Source of the DNA: Candidatus Bathyarchaeota archaeon B23
GTDB lineage: Archaea; Thermoproteota; Bathyarchaeia; TCS64; B23
Assembly (NCBI GenBank): GCA_001593875.1
Contig: LUCA01000011.1
Coordinates: 1 to 11,777, forward strand
Direction: 5' to 3'
DNA: 11,777 nucleotides
Shown here: one piece after another, positions 1-6,030 of the stretch
Numbering within the stretch: the first letter of the stretch is position 1
Layout: every line of letters starts with the position of its first letter
Translations under genes and position numbers: made by a program
The notes under the pieces: generated by a model
What the model was told of the DNA's origin: nothing
The model's database searches: none
Seen by the model: only the letters and a program-made list of their open reading frames with translations

Positions 1-1
1 C

Positions 2-8
2 CTTAAAT
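2..8 (+). promoter_or_regulatory. Possible TATA box for the HExxH gene
   Basis: CTTAAAT lies about 35 bases before the ATG at 40, an archaeal TATA-like position that would leave a leader of only a few bases. It sits at the window edge, so the upstream BRE cannot be judged. Confidence 0.35.
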
Positions 9-39
9 CTACCCGTTCCCAAGTTAGGTAGGTCGTCTG

Positions 40-759
40 ATGAAGAGGGAGCTCCTGACCTCTGAGGATGTGCGTCGCCTGGTTTTCGATTCCATGGATG
101 AGATCGAGGAGGCTCAGGGTAGGCTCGATCTCCCCATCTGCCCCAACTTGGGGGAGACCAGGAGGAGGCTGAGGGAGGGCGACTTCAGGGCTGAGCCCCT
201 CCTGGATGGCGGCGGATATCAGATGGACTACGGCCTCTTCCAGCCTCCGTCGACGATCATCCTCGACAGCCGTCTCCCCCTCCTACAGGGGGGCGAGGGG
301 CTGCTCCACTACTCGGTGATCCACGAGGTGATCCACGCCGATGATCACACGGGTGGAGATAGGCTCTACAGGGAGACGAAGAGGCACATCCTGGAGGAGC
401 ATGACGAGGAGTTGGAGAGGGGGATGCGCATCGTCATCGAGAACGGGGGGAGGAGCTGCATTAGGAATAGGGAGAAGCTGGCGGAGCTCTGGGCGATGCA
501 GTACGTCGACATCTACACCCACTACCGCACCTACATAGTCCTCAGGGAGAGGGGGATGACGAGGCTGGACCTGTTGTGGGATAGGCTTCACTGCGAGGGG
601 CCGATAACGCCGAGGCTCCTCACCTACCTGGAGAGGAGGAGGGGGATGCGATACATCTTCAGGCTGTTGACGGAGATGATCGGCCGATGCTGCCTCATAG
701 ACCTCTTGAGGGAGTGTGAGGACATAAAGAAGATGGATATGGTGAGATACACCATCTAA
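40..759 (+). CDS. Uncharacterised protein with HExxH metalloprotease-like motif
   Basis: I do not recognise this 239-residue protein as a named family. It carries a clear HEVIH motif at residues 95-99, the zinc-binding signature of many metallopeptidases. About 50 residues later it has E149-L-W-A152-M-Q-Y155, which resembles the E-x2-A-x2-(F/Y) helix that gives the third zinc ligand in ImmA/IrrE-like proteins, although the spacing here is longer. There is no signal peptide or membrane segment, so it should be cytosolic. The middle is rich in Glu, Arg and His (residues 108-135) and the C-terminus has paired Cys (217-218). A TATA-like element near the window edge suggests its own promoter. Its stop codon overlaps the stop of the convergent aminotransferase gene. 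The motif and open frame are seen directly; peptidase activity is inferred and unproven. It could equally be a non-proteolytic zinc protein. Confidence 0.8.
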   Translation: MKRELLTSEDVRRLVFDSMDEIEEAQGRLDLPICPNLGETRRRLREGDFRAEPLLDGGGYQMDYGLFQPPSTIILDSRLPLLQGGEGLLHYSVIHEVIHADDHTGGDRLYRETKRHILEEHDEELERGMRIVIENGGRSCIRNREKLAELWAMQYVDIYTHYRTYIVLRERGMTRLDLLWDRLHCEGPITPRLLTYLERRRGMRYIFRLLTEMIGRCCLIDLLRECEDIKKMDMVRYTI

Positions 760-1928
760 CGAGAATCTGGTTTAACCCCATGCCTCTCGGCGTAGCTCTC
801 GAAGGCCTCGGCGCAGCGGTCCAGCTCCTCTAGGGGCTTCACCAGGGCTATGCGGACGTGCCCCTCGCCGGTCTCTCCGTAGGCGACGCCGGGGTAGACG
901 GCCACCTTCTCCTCCTCCAGCAGGCCCTCGCAGAAGGCCACGGAGTCCCTGGAGACGCCGCCGATGTTGGGGAATAGGTAGAAGGCCCCCTCAGGCAGGG
1001 TGCAGCTGACGCCTTCGATCTCGTTGAGCCGCTTGGCCAGATGGTCCCTCCGCCTACGATACTCCTCCCTGAAGCGCTCAACGGGCTCCCACGGCCCCTT
1101 GAGGGCTGCCAGGCCGGCCCTCTGGATGAAGGCTGCAGGTCTACCGCCGATGGGCACCCTCTTGACGAGGGACAGCACCTCCCTATCGGCGAGGACGGCC
1201 CCCAGCCTCCACCCCGTCATGGCGAAGGTCTTGGAGAAGCTGAGGATGACGACGGTCCTCCCCCTCATATCTGGGAGGGCCGCGATGCTGCGATGCTCAC
1301 CCTCGTAGACGAACTGGTCGTAGATCTCATCCGACAGCACTAGGAGATCGTGGTCTACGGCCAAGTCCCTGATGGCCTTGAGCTCCTCCTCGTTGTAGAC
1401 CGTCCCCGTCGGGTTGTTGGGGGTGCAGAGGACGATCATCCTCGTCTCCGGCTTTATGGCCTCCTTCAGCTCCTCGATGTCCGGGTGGAAGCGCTCCTCC
1501 TCCTGGAGGGTGATGGGGGACAGCTTGAGGTCCAGGTAGTTGAAGACGGGGGAGTAGCCCATGTAGTAGGGCTCGAAGACGATGATGCCGTCGCCCCGCC
1601 GTAGGAGGGAGATGAAGGAGGTGAAGAGGGCGGGGGTGCTGCCGGAGAAGAGCCTCACCTCCGACTGGGGATCCCAGTCGGTGCCGTATCGGCTGTGATA
1701 CTCCGCCAGGGTGGCTCTCAGGTCGAGGTAGCCGTCCCAGGCGGGGTAGTGGGTCCACCCCTGCTCTATGGCCTGGATGGCCGCCTCCCTGATGTGCTTA
1801 GGGGTCTCGAAGTCGGGGTCTCCGGCGAGGAGGCTTAGAACCCCCTCCATCCCCCTCACCTTCGAGAGGAACCTCCTGTAGACCGGCGTCCTGATCTCCC
1901 AGAGCCTAGGGTCCCCAAACCTTCTCAT
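756..1928 (-). CDS. PLP-dependent aminotransferase, class I/II (aspartate aminotransferase fold)
   Basis: This 390-residue protein has the full set of fold-type I aminotransferase landmarks. They include AGDPDFETP near residues 35-43, CTPNNPTG at 168-175 (cofactor-contacting Asn), SDEIYD at 199-204 (Asp to the pyridine nitrogen, Tyr to O3'), the Schiff-base lysine K233 in SFSKTFAMTGWRLG with phosphate-binding R241, and R359 in GHVRIAL, which normally binds the substrate alpha-carboxylate. Length and motif spacing match the family of archaeal aspartate/aromatic aminotransferases. It would transfer amino groups between an amino acid and a 2-oxo acid in the cytosol; the exact substrate cannot be read from sequence. 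It starts at the ATG at 1928, with a TTTTATA box about 30 bases upstream. It is divergent from the M20 peptidase gene and overlaps the preceding gene's stop by two bases (CTAA). Confidence 0.93.
   Translation of the reverse strand: MRRFGDPRLWEIRTPVYRRFLSKVRGMEGVLSLLAGDPDFETPKHIREAAIQAIEQGWTHYPAWDGYLDLRATLAEYHSRYGTDWDPQSEVRLFSGSTPALFTSFISLLRRGDGIIVFEPYYMGYSPVFNYLDLKLSPITLQEEERFHPDIEELKEAIKPETRMIVLCTPNNPTGTVYNEEELKAIRDLAVDHDLLVLSDEIYDQFVYEGEHRSIAALPDMRGRTVVILSFSKTFAMTGWRLGAVLADREVLSLVKRVPIGGRPAAFIQRAGLAALKGPWEPVERFREEYRRRRDHLAKRLNEIEGVSCTLPEGAFYLFPNIGGVSRDSVAFCEGLLEEEKVAVYPGVAYGETGEGHVRIALVKPLEELDRCAEAFESYAERHGVKPDSR
1661..1681. repeat. Inverted repeat 9-3-9 inside the aminotransferase gene
   Basis: CCGACTGGG and CCCAGTCGG are perfect 9-base arms around GAT. 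They lie within the codons for the region around residues 83-90 of the aminotransferase. A stable RNA hairpin is possible; no function is evident. Confidence 0.55.
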
Positions 1929-1956
1929 GGGTCTCCACTATCTTATCCAGACGATG

Positions 1957-1963
1957 TATAAAA
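1957..1963 (-). promoter_or_regulatory. TATA box of the aminotransferase gene
   Basis: On the minus strand TTTTATA is centred about 32 bases from the ATG at 1928. This predicts transcription starting a few bases before the start codon. Confidence 0.5.
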
Positions 1964-1982
1964 GGCTCCCCCACTCACAACC

Positions 1983-1988
1983 CTTTAA
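1983..1988 (+). promoter_or_regulatory. TATA-like box of the M20 peptidase gene
   Basis: CTTTAA is centred about 29 bases before the ATG at 2015, fitting a leaderless archaeal transcript. The 86-base divergent gap therefore holds both this box and the opposite-strand TTTTATA box. Confidence 0.45.
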
Positions 1989-2014
1989 CCCTCGACGCCC
2001 CTAGATCCCTTGAG

Positions 2015-3286
2015 ATGTCCCTGGAGAGGGTTCTCTCGGAGGCTGAGGCCTCTAGGGAGGAGGTGGTGAAGCTCTGCGGCGACCTCATCGGATTCGACTC
2101 GGCCCACCCGGAGGGGAGGACCGATGAATGCGTCGCCTACATCGAGGGCTATATGGATCGACACGGCGTGGAGACGGAGGTCCACTGCCGAGACCCCAAG
2201 AAGCCGAACATCGTCGCCCGAATACCGGGGGAGGGAGAGGCCAAGATCCTCTGGGTTGGCCACCTCGACGTGGTGCCGATAGGGAAGCGGGAGGAGTGGA
2301 GTCATCCACCCTTCGGAGGCGAGGTCACCCCGGAGGGCTACATCTACGGCCGAGGGGCCTCCGATATGAAGGGGGCCTGCGCCGCCGCCATGGTGGCCGC
2401 ACGGCTGCTCAACGAGCTGGGCTCTAGGAACACCGTCGAGTTCTGGTTCACGGCCGACGAGGAGATCGGCGGAGGCGACGGCGCCAGGTGGCTGGCCGAG
2501 TCGGGGCGATTCAAGGGGGATGTCTGCATCATCGGCGACGGAACCGGAGGAGGCCTGGAGCATCCGGCCATCGACATCGGCTGTAAGGGCAGCGTCCCCA
2601 CGAGGCTCATCGCCCGGGGGAAGACGGCTCACGGGAGCACCCCCTTCCTCGGGGAGAACGCCATAAAGAGGCTGATGGAGGCCATACCCCACGTCGAGAG
2701 GATCGCCGAGTTTAGGCTCAGCCTCCCGGAGGAGTTGGAGGAGCCCATAAGGGAGTCGATAGGATTTATCGAGGCGACCATAGAGCTGACGGAGGAGCAG
2801 CGAGAAGCCGTCGAGAGGCTCTACCACTATCCGACGGTGAGCTGCAACATCATACAGGGAGGCGTGAAGCGGAACGTGGTGCCGGACTACGCTGAGGCGA
2901 CCTTCGACATAAGGCTGACGCCGGGGAGCGACCCCCAGGCGGTGAAGGGGCGCATCGAGATGCTCGTCAGAGAGGCGTCCCTGCCAGGCGTCGAGGTGGA
3001 GGTGAGGGCCCCGGAGCAGGCCGGCTACTACGAGTCGCCGAACACCAGCTTCGCAAGGCAGCTAGCCGAGACCGTAGAGCTCGTCACCGGCAAGAGGCCC
3101 ATCTTCAAGATCCTCACTGGAGGAACCGACGCCATCAACATAGAGCGGTATGCCCACATACCCTGCCTCGGCTACGGGCTGTCGATGGTGGGCGAGGCCC
3201 ACAAGCCGGATGAGAAGAACAGGATAGAGAACCTCACCCTAGGCGTGAAGGTCTACACGCTTTTCCCCCTGAGGTATGGGGGCTAG
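2015..3286 (+). CDS. M20 family metallopeptidase/deacylase (ArgE/DapE/ACY1 type)
   Basis: This 423-residue protein belongs to the two-zinc M20 hydrolases that cut amide bonds in N-acyl amino acids, N-succinyl-diaminopimelate or small peptides. The expected residues are present: H83 and catalytic D85 in VGHLDVVP, bridging D117 in GRGASDMKG, catalytic E149 with E150 in TADEEIGGG, D175 in IIGDGTGG, and H396 in VGEAHKPDE near the end. The dimerisation or lid domain lies at roughly 190-310, with KTAHGSTP at 203-210 and GGVKRNVVPD at 282-291. The IIGD-G form replaces the more usual IIGE-P at the zinc ligand, a tolerated Asp/Glu swap. There is no signal peptide, so it is cytosolic. It sits divergent to the aminotransferase gene, which fits amino-acid or peptide turnover. 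The substrate is not decidable here. Confidence 0.93.
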   Translation: MSLERVLSEAEASREEVVKLCGDLIGFDSAHPEGRTDECVAYIEGYMDRHGVETEVHCRDPKKPNIVARIPGEGEAKILWVGHLDVVPIGKREEWSHPPFGGEVTPEGYIYGRGASDMKGACAAAMVAARLLNELGSRNTVEFWFTADEEIGGGDGARWLAESGRFKGDVCIIGDGTGGGLEHPAIDIGCKGSVPTRLIARGKTAHGSTPFLGENAIKRLMEAIPHVERIAEFRLSLPEELEEPIRESIGFIEATIELTEEQREAVERLYHYPTVSCNIIQGGVKRNVVPDYAEATFDIRLTPGSDPQAVKGRIEMLVREASLPGVEVEVRAPEQAGYYESPNTSFARQLAETVELVTGKRPIFKILTGGTDAINIERYAHIPCLGYGLSMVGEAHKPDEKNRIENLTLGVKVYTLFPLRYGG

Positions 3287-3293
3287 CGAAAAC

Positions 3294-3313
3294 AATATTA
3301 CCCTCTTTATTTT
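3294..3313 (+). promoter_or_regulatory. A/T-rich promoter region before the FmdE-like gene
   Basis: Directly after the M20 stop, the composition drops to A/T-rich, with AATATTA at 3294-3300 and CTTTATTTT at 3305-3313. AATATTA is about 34 bases before the TTG at 3330. This looks like promoter rather than coding sequence and argues against the ATG at 3276 as the start of the next gene. Confidence 0.4.
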
Positions 3314-3329
3314 CCGTAATACGATTCCC

Positions 3330-3794
3330 TTGAGGCCGGAGCACCCCAAGCCGAGAACACTGTCCGAGGAGCTCCTCAGGGAAGCCAAGGAGTTCCACGG
3401 CCATAGGGGCCCCTTCCTAACCCTCGGCCTAAGAGTCGGCCTCGCCGCCCTGAGGCTGCTGGACGCCGAGGGCTGGTTCGACCTCCGATGCCAGGTCCGC
3501 CTCCCCCTGAGGGTGCCGGAGACCTGCCTCCTGGACGGCATACAGCTCTCCACCGGATGCACCCTCGGTAAGCGCAACATCGAGGTGGAAGAGGGCGAGG
3601 GAGTCGAGGCTCGCTTTGAGAAGAGGGCTGGAGGACGCCTGCTGATCAAGGTGAGGCCTCAAACTCTGAGTTTCATCGAGGAGACCCTATCTAGAGGCTG
3701 TGAGGGGGCGATGGAGGTGGTGAGATATCTCATCGAAGCCCCAGACGAGGAGCTATTCACGGTTCAAAGGGGTCGTCGTTCCATGGGGCCCTGA
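3330..3794 (+). CDS. FmdE-like domain protein (formylmethanofuran dehydrogenase subunit E family)
   Basis: The protein carries the FmdE signature: an FHGHRGPFLTLGLRVG helix followed by ETCLLDGIQ and STGCTLGKRN. These correspond to the family's HGHxCPG, C-x-D-x-IQ and TGCTxGK blocks. I place the start at TTG 3330 (about 154 residues). The open frame continues up to an ATG at 3276 inside the M20 gene, giving 172 residues, but those extra codons are A/T-rich and TATA-like, and the family motif lies close to this shorter start. Two things are unusual. The Cys of HGHxC is replaced (HGHRG), and there is no C-terminal zinc ribbon as found in longer FmdE proteins. Members of this family occur outside methanogenesis as metal- or molybdopterin-related proteins of unclear role. 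No other fmd/fwd gene is visible here, so methanofuran chemistry should not be assumed. Confidence 0.8.
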   Translation: MRPEHPKPRTLSEELLREAKEFHGHRGPFLTLGLRVGLAALRLLDAEGWFDLRCQVRLPLRVPETCLLDGIQLSTGCTLGKRNIEVEEGEGVEARFEKRAGGRLLIKVRPQTLSFIEETLSRGCEGAMEVVRYLIEAPDEELFTVQRGRRSMGP

Positions 3795-3860
3795 GCTCCG
3801 GTGGTTCACATCGATTTATAGGAGTAGTTACCACGTCCCCCTCCTCCAGGTGAATTAATC

Positions 3861-3867
3861 TTTTATA
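3861..3867 (+). promoter_or_regulatory. TATA box of the coiled-coil/PLD gene
   Basis: TTTTATA is centred about 30 bases before the ATG at 3894. It is followed by a G-rich stretch containing GGAGG-like sequence (3870-3887), which could serve as a ribosome site if the transcript has a leader. A second TTTATA at 3815-3820 in the same 99-base gap has no start codon at the proper distance. Confidence 0.55.
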
Positions 3868-3893
3868 CGGAGGGAGGGGGGAAGGGGATTGCG

Positions 3894-4286
3894 ATGGAGA
3901 TTAGACACCTTCTCATCGGCGTCCTCATCGGCGTCATCGGAAGCCTCATCGCCTTCGCTATCACTCCCTCTCCAGAGCTATCCCGCCTTGAGGCCAGGAT
4001 CGAGGAGCTCGAGGAGGAGGCAGCCCGCTACTACACCCAGGTTGAGATGCTGGAGAAGGAGCTGACATCCCTCCGAGATTTGAAGGAGGGGCTTGAAGCC
4101 GAGCTTCAGGAGAAGGAGGCTGAGGTCGAGAGCCTCCAGAGCCAGCTCTCGGAGCTGGAGCAGGAGCTGGCAGCCTGGAGGGAGAGGGGCAATATCACTC
4201 TCATCGCCGTCAGCTTCTCTAGAACGAGGACACCAGCGGCCTTCTCCAATATTGGATTGATAGGGCTAACAAGACGGTCTACGTGA
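3894..4286 (+). CDS. N-terminal part: membrane anchor plus coiled coil of the split PLD protein
   Basis: This 130-residue frame begins with a hydrophobic segment at residues 5-23, rich in Ile, Leu, Val and Gly, after a short charged start. It reads as a signal anchor with the rest of the protein outside the cell. Residues 28-97 form a Glu/Leu-rich heptad-like coiled coil. Residues 101-110 (ITLIAVSFSR) match the first beta strand of a PLD domain. After that the reading frame leaves the homologous sequence: the last 20 residues (from TRTPAA) look out of frame, and the neighbouring frame continues the domain. As it stands the fragment would be a short membrane-tethered coiled coil without catalytic residues. 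The start ATG is well supported by the TATA box about 30 bases upstream. Confidence 0.65.
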   Translation: MEIRHLLIGVLIGVIGSLIAFAITPSPELSRLEARIEELEEEAARYYTQVEMLEKELTSLRDLKEGLEAELQEKEAEVESLQSQLSELEQELAAWRERGNITLIAVSFSRTRTPAAFSNIGLIGLTRRST

Positions 4287-5086
4287 TGGTGATGCTCATA
4301 ACCCAGGATGAACTGGCCGACGCCTTGATCGACGCCTATGAGCGTGGCGTTGAGGTGAAGGTCATCATCGACGACGACTGGCTCTACTCCTCTGGGAGCG
4401 ACTATGAGAGGATCCTCGACGCAGGAGTCGATATTCGAGGGGATAATCGAGCTGGATTGATGCATCACAAGGTGATGATCATCGACGGATACGTCGTCGT
4501 GACAGGCAGCTACAACTGGAGCGTGTCAGCGGAGGACAGCAACGATGAGAACGTCATCGTCCTAAGGAGTTCTAGGGTTGCGGAGGAGTATCTGGAGGAG
4601 TTCGATAGGATCTGGAGTGGCACTGTGAAGCCGACGAAGGAGGGGGAAGAGGCCCCGGGGGAGGAGGAGGGAGTGGAGGAGGTCACGGTTCACGTCGTGA
4701 TAAACGAGGTGGAACAGAACCCAGCTGGAGCTGACGCTGGAAACGAGTGGGTAGAGCTCTACAACCCCTCAAGTCAGCCCGTGGACATCGGTGGATGGAC
4801 CCTCTCCACCACCCATGGAGACACCGTCACCCTCACCATACCTGAGGGCACTATCATCGATCCAGGGGAGTTCAAGGTCTACACCTACTCAAAGCAGTGG
4901 CTGGACAACGAAGACGAATCCGTCATCCTGAGAGATGACTCGGGCGTCATCGTCGATGAGACCCCCATCTTAAATGATACACATAACGATGACCGAGCCT
5001 GGTCTAGACACCCCAACGGCCACGACACCGACTCACCCTCCGACTGGGCATTCCAACCCTCGACGATGGGCGCCGAGAACCCTTGA
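4283..5086 (+). CDS. C-terminal part: single-HKD PLD nuclease domain and lamin-tail domain
   Basis: The frame encodes 267 residues from a GTG at 4283 that overlaps the preceding TGA. It holds one HKD motif (H61-x-K63-x4-D68, then GSYNWS at 75-80), as in Nuc/bacterial PLD-type endonucleases, which need two copies per dimer to form the active site. After an acidic linker (118-133) comes a lamin-tail-like beta domain at about 137-267, with the hallmarks VINEVEQNP, EWVELYNPSS, DIGGWTLS and a closing Trp/Pro-rich stretch. In prokaryotes such domains accompany secreted or surface nucleases. Taken alone, the fragment lacks the first strand and helix of the PLD fold, and those codons lie upstream in the same frame (4223-4282). 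The GTG start is therefore probably an artefact of the frameshift. The predicted role is extracellular, membrane-tethered nucleic-acid or phosphodiester cleavage. Confidence 0.8.
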   Translation: MMVMLITQDELADALIDAYERGVEVKVIIDDDWLYSSGSDYERILDAGVDIRGDNRAGLMHHKVMIIDGYVVVTGSYNWSVSAEDSNDENVIVLRSSRVAEEYLEEFDRIWSGTVKPTKEGEEAPGEEEGVEEVTVHVVINEVEQNPAGADAGNEWVELYNPSSQPVDIGGWTLSTTHGDTVTLTIPEGTIIDPGEFKVYTYSKQWLDNEDESVILRDDSGVIVDETPILNDTHNDDRAWSRHPNGHDTDSPSDWAFQPSTMGAENP

Positions 5087-5116
5087 GGAGGAGGGATAAG
5101 CCGGGCCTCCAGCCGC

Positions 5117-6019
5117 CTATTTGAGGCTTCCTTTTCGCATGGGTATGAGGTGGCTTCCATCGCAGCTCGGAGCCGTATGGAGCTCCGGCATCCCCTCCCT
5201 ACAGGTTGCGAAGGTTAGGCCCAGCCCCTCACAGGTCTCTCTAACCCTCCTCATCAGCCTGAGCCTCATCTCCCTAGGCAGATACCAGCTCCTCCCTATT
5301 CGTCTCCCCTCCTCGAAGTAGAGGCGTCTCAGCTCCTCGCTCTCCTCCGGGTAGGCCTCGCTGATCCTCAGCCAGCTGTCCCATCGAGGTTTGAAGGTGC
5401 TGGAGACGACGTGGACGACGCCCGCCACCTTAGCCTCCTTTATCAGCTCCTCTATGGAGGCGTCGTTTATCCCCGGTATTATGGGGTCAAGCCTCAGGCC
5501 GACGGGGACTCCCTGGGCTGTGAGCTCCTCCACGACCTCAAGCCTTCTCGAGGGCTTCGGAGCCTCGGGTTCAAGTCTCCCGGCGATCTGGTCGTCTAGG
5601 GTTGTTATCGTCACCGTCACCGCCGCCCTCAGCTCTTGGAGTAGGTCTAGGTCTCTCAGGATGACGTCGCCCTTCGTCACTATGAGGATTCTCAGATCCC
5701 TCTCGGCGAACTCCTCTAGGCATCTCCTCGTCAGCCTCAGCCTCCCCTCCATCGGCGGATAGGGGTCGGAGCTGTTGGAGACGGAGATGAGGGCGTCGTC
5801 GGGTATTCTCCTCAGATCCCTCCTCACCAGCTCTACGAGGCCCCGCTTCGGCCTACAGCGATGGAAGTCCCTGATGTAGGAGGAGGCGTAGCAGTAGAGG
5901 CAGCCGTGCTGGCAGCCGGTGTAGGGGTCGAGGGAGAGCTTCGGCGGACAGGTGCAGAGGGGGCTTCCCCAGGGGTCGAAGGGTTTGATGATCCTCGTCC
6001 TCAGCCTCTCCGGCTTCAA
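5117..6019 (-). CDS. Radical SAM protein, COG1533/SPL-like family
   Basis: This 300-residue protein has the radical SAM cluster motif C36-x3-C40-x2-C43, in the form GCQHGCLYCYA that is typical of COG1533 (often labelled SPL or spore photoproduct lyase-like). Further features are SNSSDPYPPME at 81-91, LTRRCLEEF at 97-104 and IVTKGD at 113-118, all usual for this group. Extra cysteines at 22, 24, 273 and 286 (ATCREG and APSCDGSH) could hold a second cluster or a zinc. The reaction is unknown. I see no clear equivalent of the extra catalytic Cys of true spore photoproduct lyase, so repair of spore photoproduct is not supported. The start is TTG at 6017-6019; an in-frame TGA lies two codons upstream, so no longer start is possible. 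It begins 11 bases after the polX stop and is probably cotranscribed with polX. Confidence 0.88.
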   Translation of the reverse strand: MKPERLRTRIIKPFDPWGSPLCTCPPKLSLDPYTGCQHGCLYCYASSYIRDFHRCRPKRGLVELVRRDLRRIPDDALISVSNSSDPYPPMEGRLRLTRRCLEEFAERDLRILIVTKGDVILRDLDLLQELRAAVTVTITTLDDQIAGRLEPEAPKPSRRLEVVEELTAQGVPVGLRLDPIIPGINDASIEELIKEAKVAGVVHVVSSTFKPRWDSWLRISEAYPEESEELRRLYFEEGRRIGRSWYLPREMRLRLMRRVRETCEGLGLTFATCREGMPELHTAPSCDGSHLIPMRKGSLK

Positions 6020-6030
6020 TTCTCAGCCCT

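Larger units (their letters stand above)
3894..5086 (+). pseudogene. Frameshifted gene: membrane anchor, coiled coil, PLD nuclease and lamin-tail domain
   Basis: The two overlapping frames below read as one protein of about 397 residues if one base is restored near 4223-4229. Adding a G in ACGAGG gives ...SFSRTEDTSGLLQYWIDRANKTVYV..., which is a typical PLD-family first strand and helix joined smoothly to the downstream frame. The downstream frame is closed by a TAG at 4220-4222 and the upstream frame by the TGA at 4284-4286, so the break must lie between them. No evident slippery heptamer is present. This could be a sequencing or assembly error in a G run, a true inactivating mutation, or, less likely, recoding. 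Confidence 0.7.

Noticed and set aside
1985..2827. 280-codon minus-strand frame opposite the M20 peptidase
   Set aside because: The opposite strand carries a complete M20 enzyme with all metal ligands. This frame has no recognisable domain or promoter.
3815..3820. TTTATA as an additional promoter for a small gene
   Set aside because: No start codon with a sensible open frame follows at the right distance. The TTTTATA at 3861 explains the downstream gene.
4220..4286. Programmed -1 frameshifting as the explanation of the split PLD gene
   Set aside because: No slippery heptamer or clear downstream hairpin is seen. A missing G in a G-containing run explains the frames more simply. It is not excluded without homologues.
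5117..6019. True spore photoproduct lyase
   Set aside because: Only the general COG1533 motif is shared. A clear equivalent of the extra catalytic cysteine is not visible, and the organism looks archaeal and non-sporulating.
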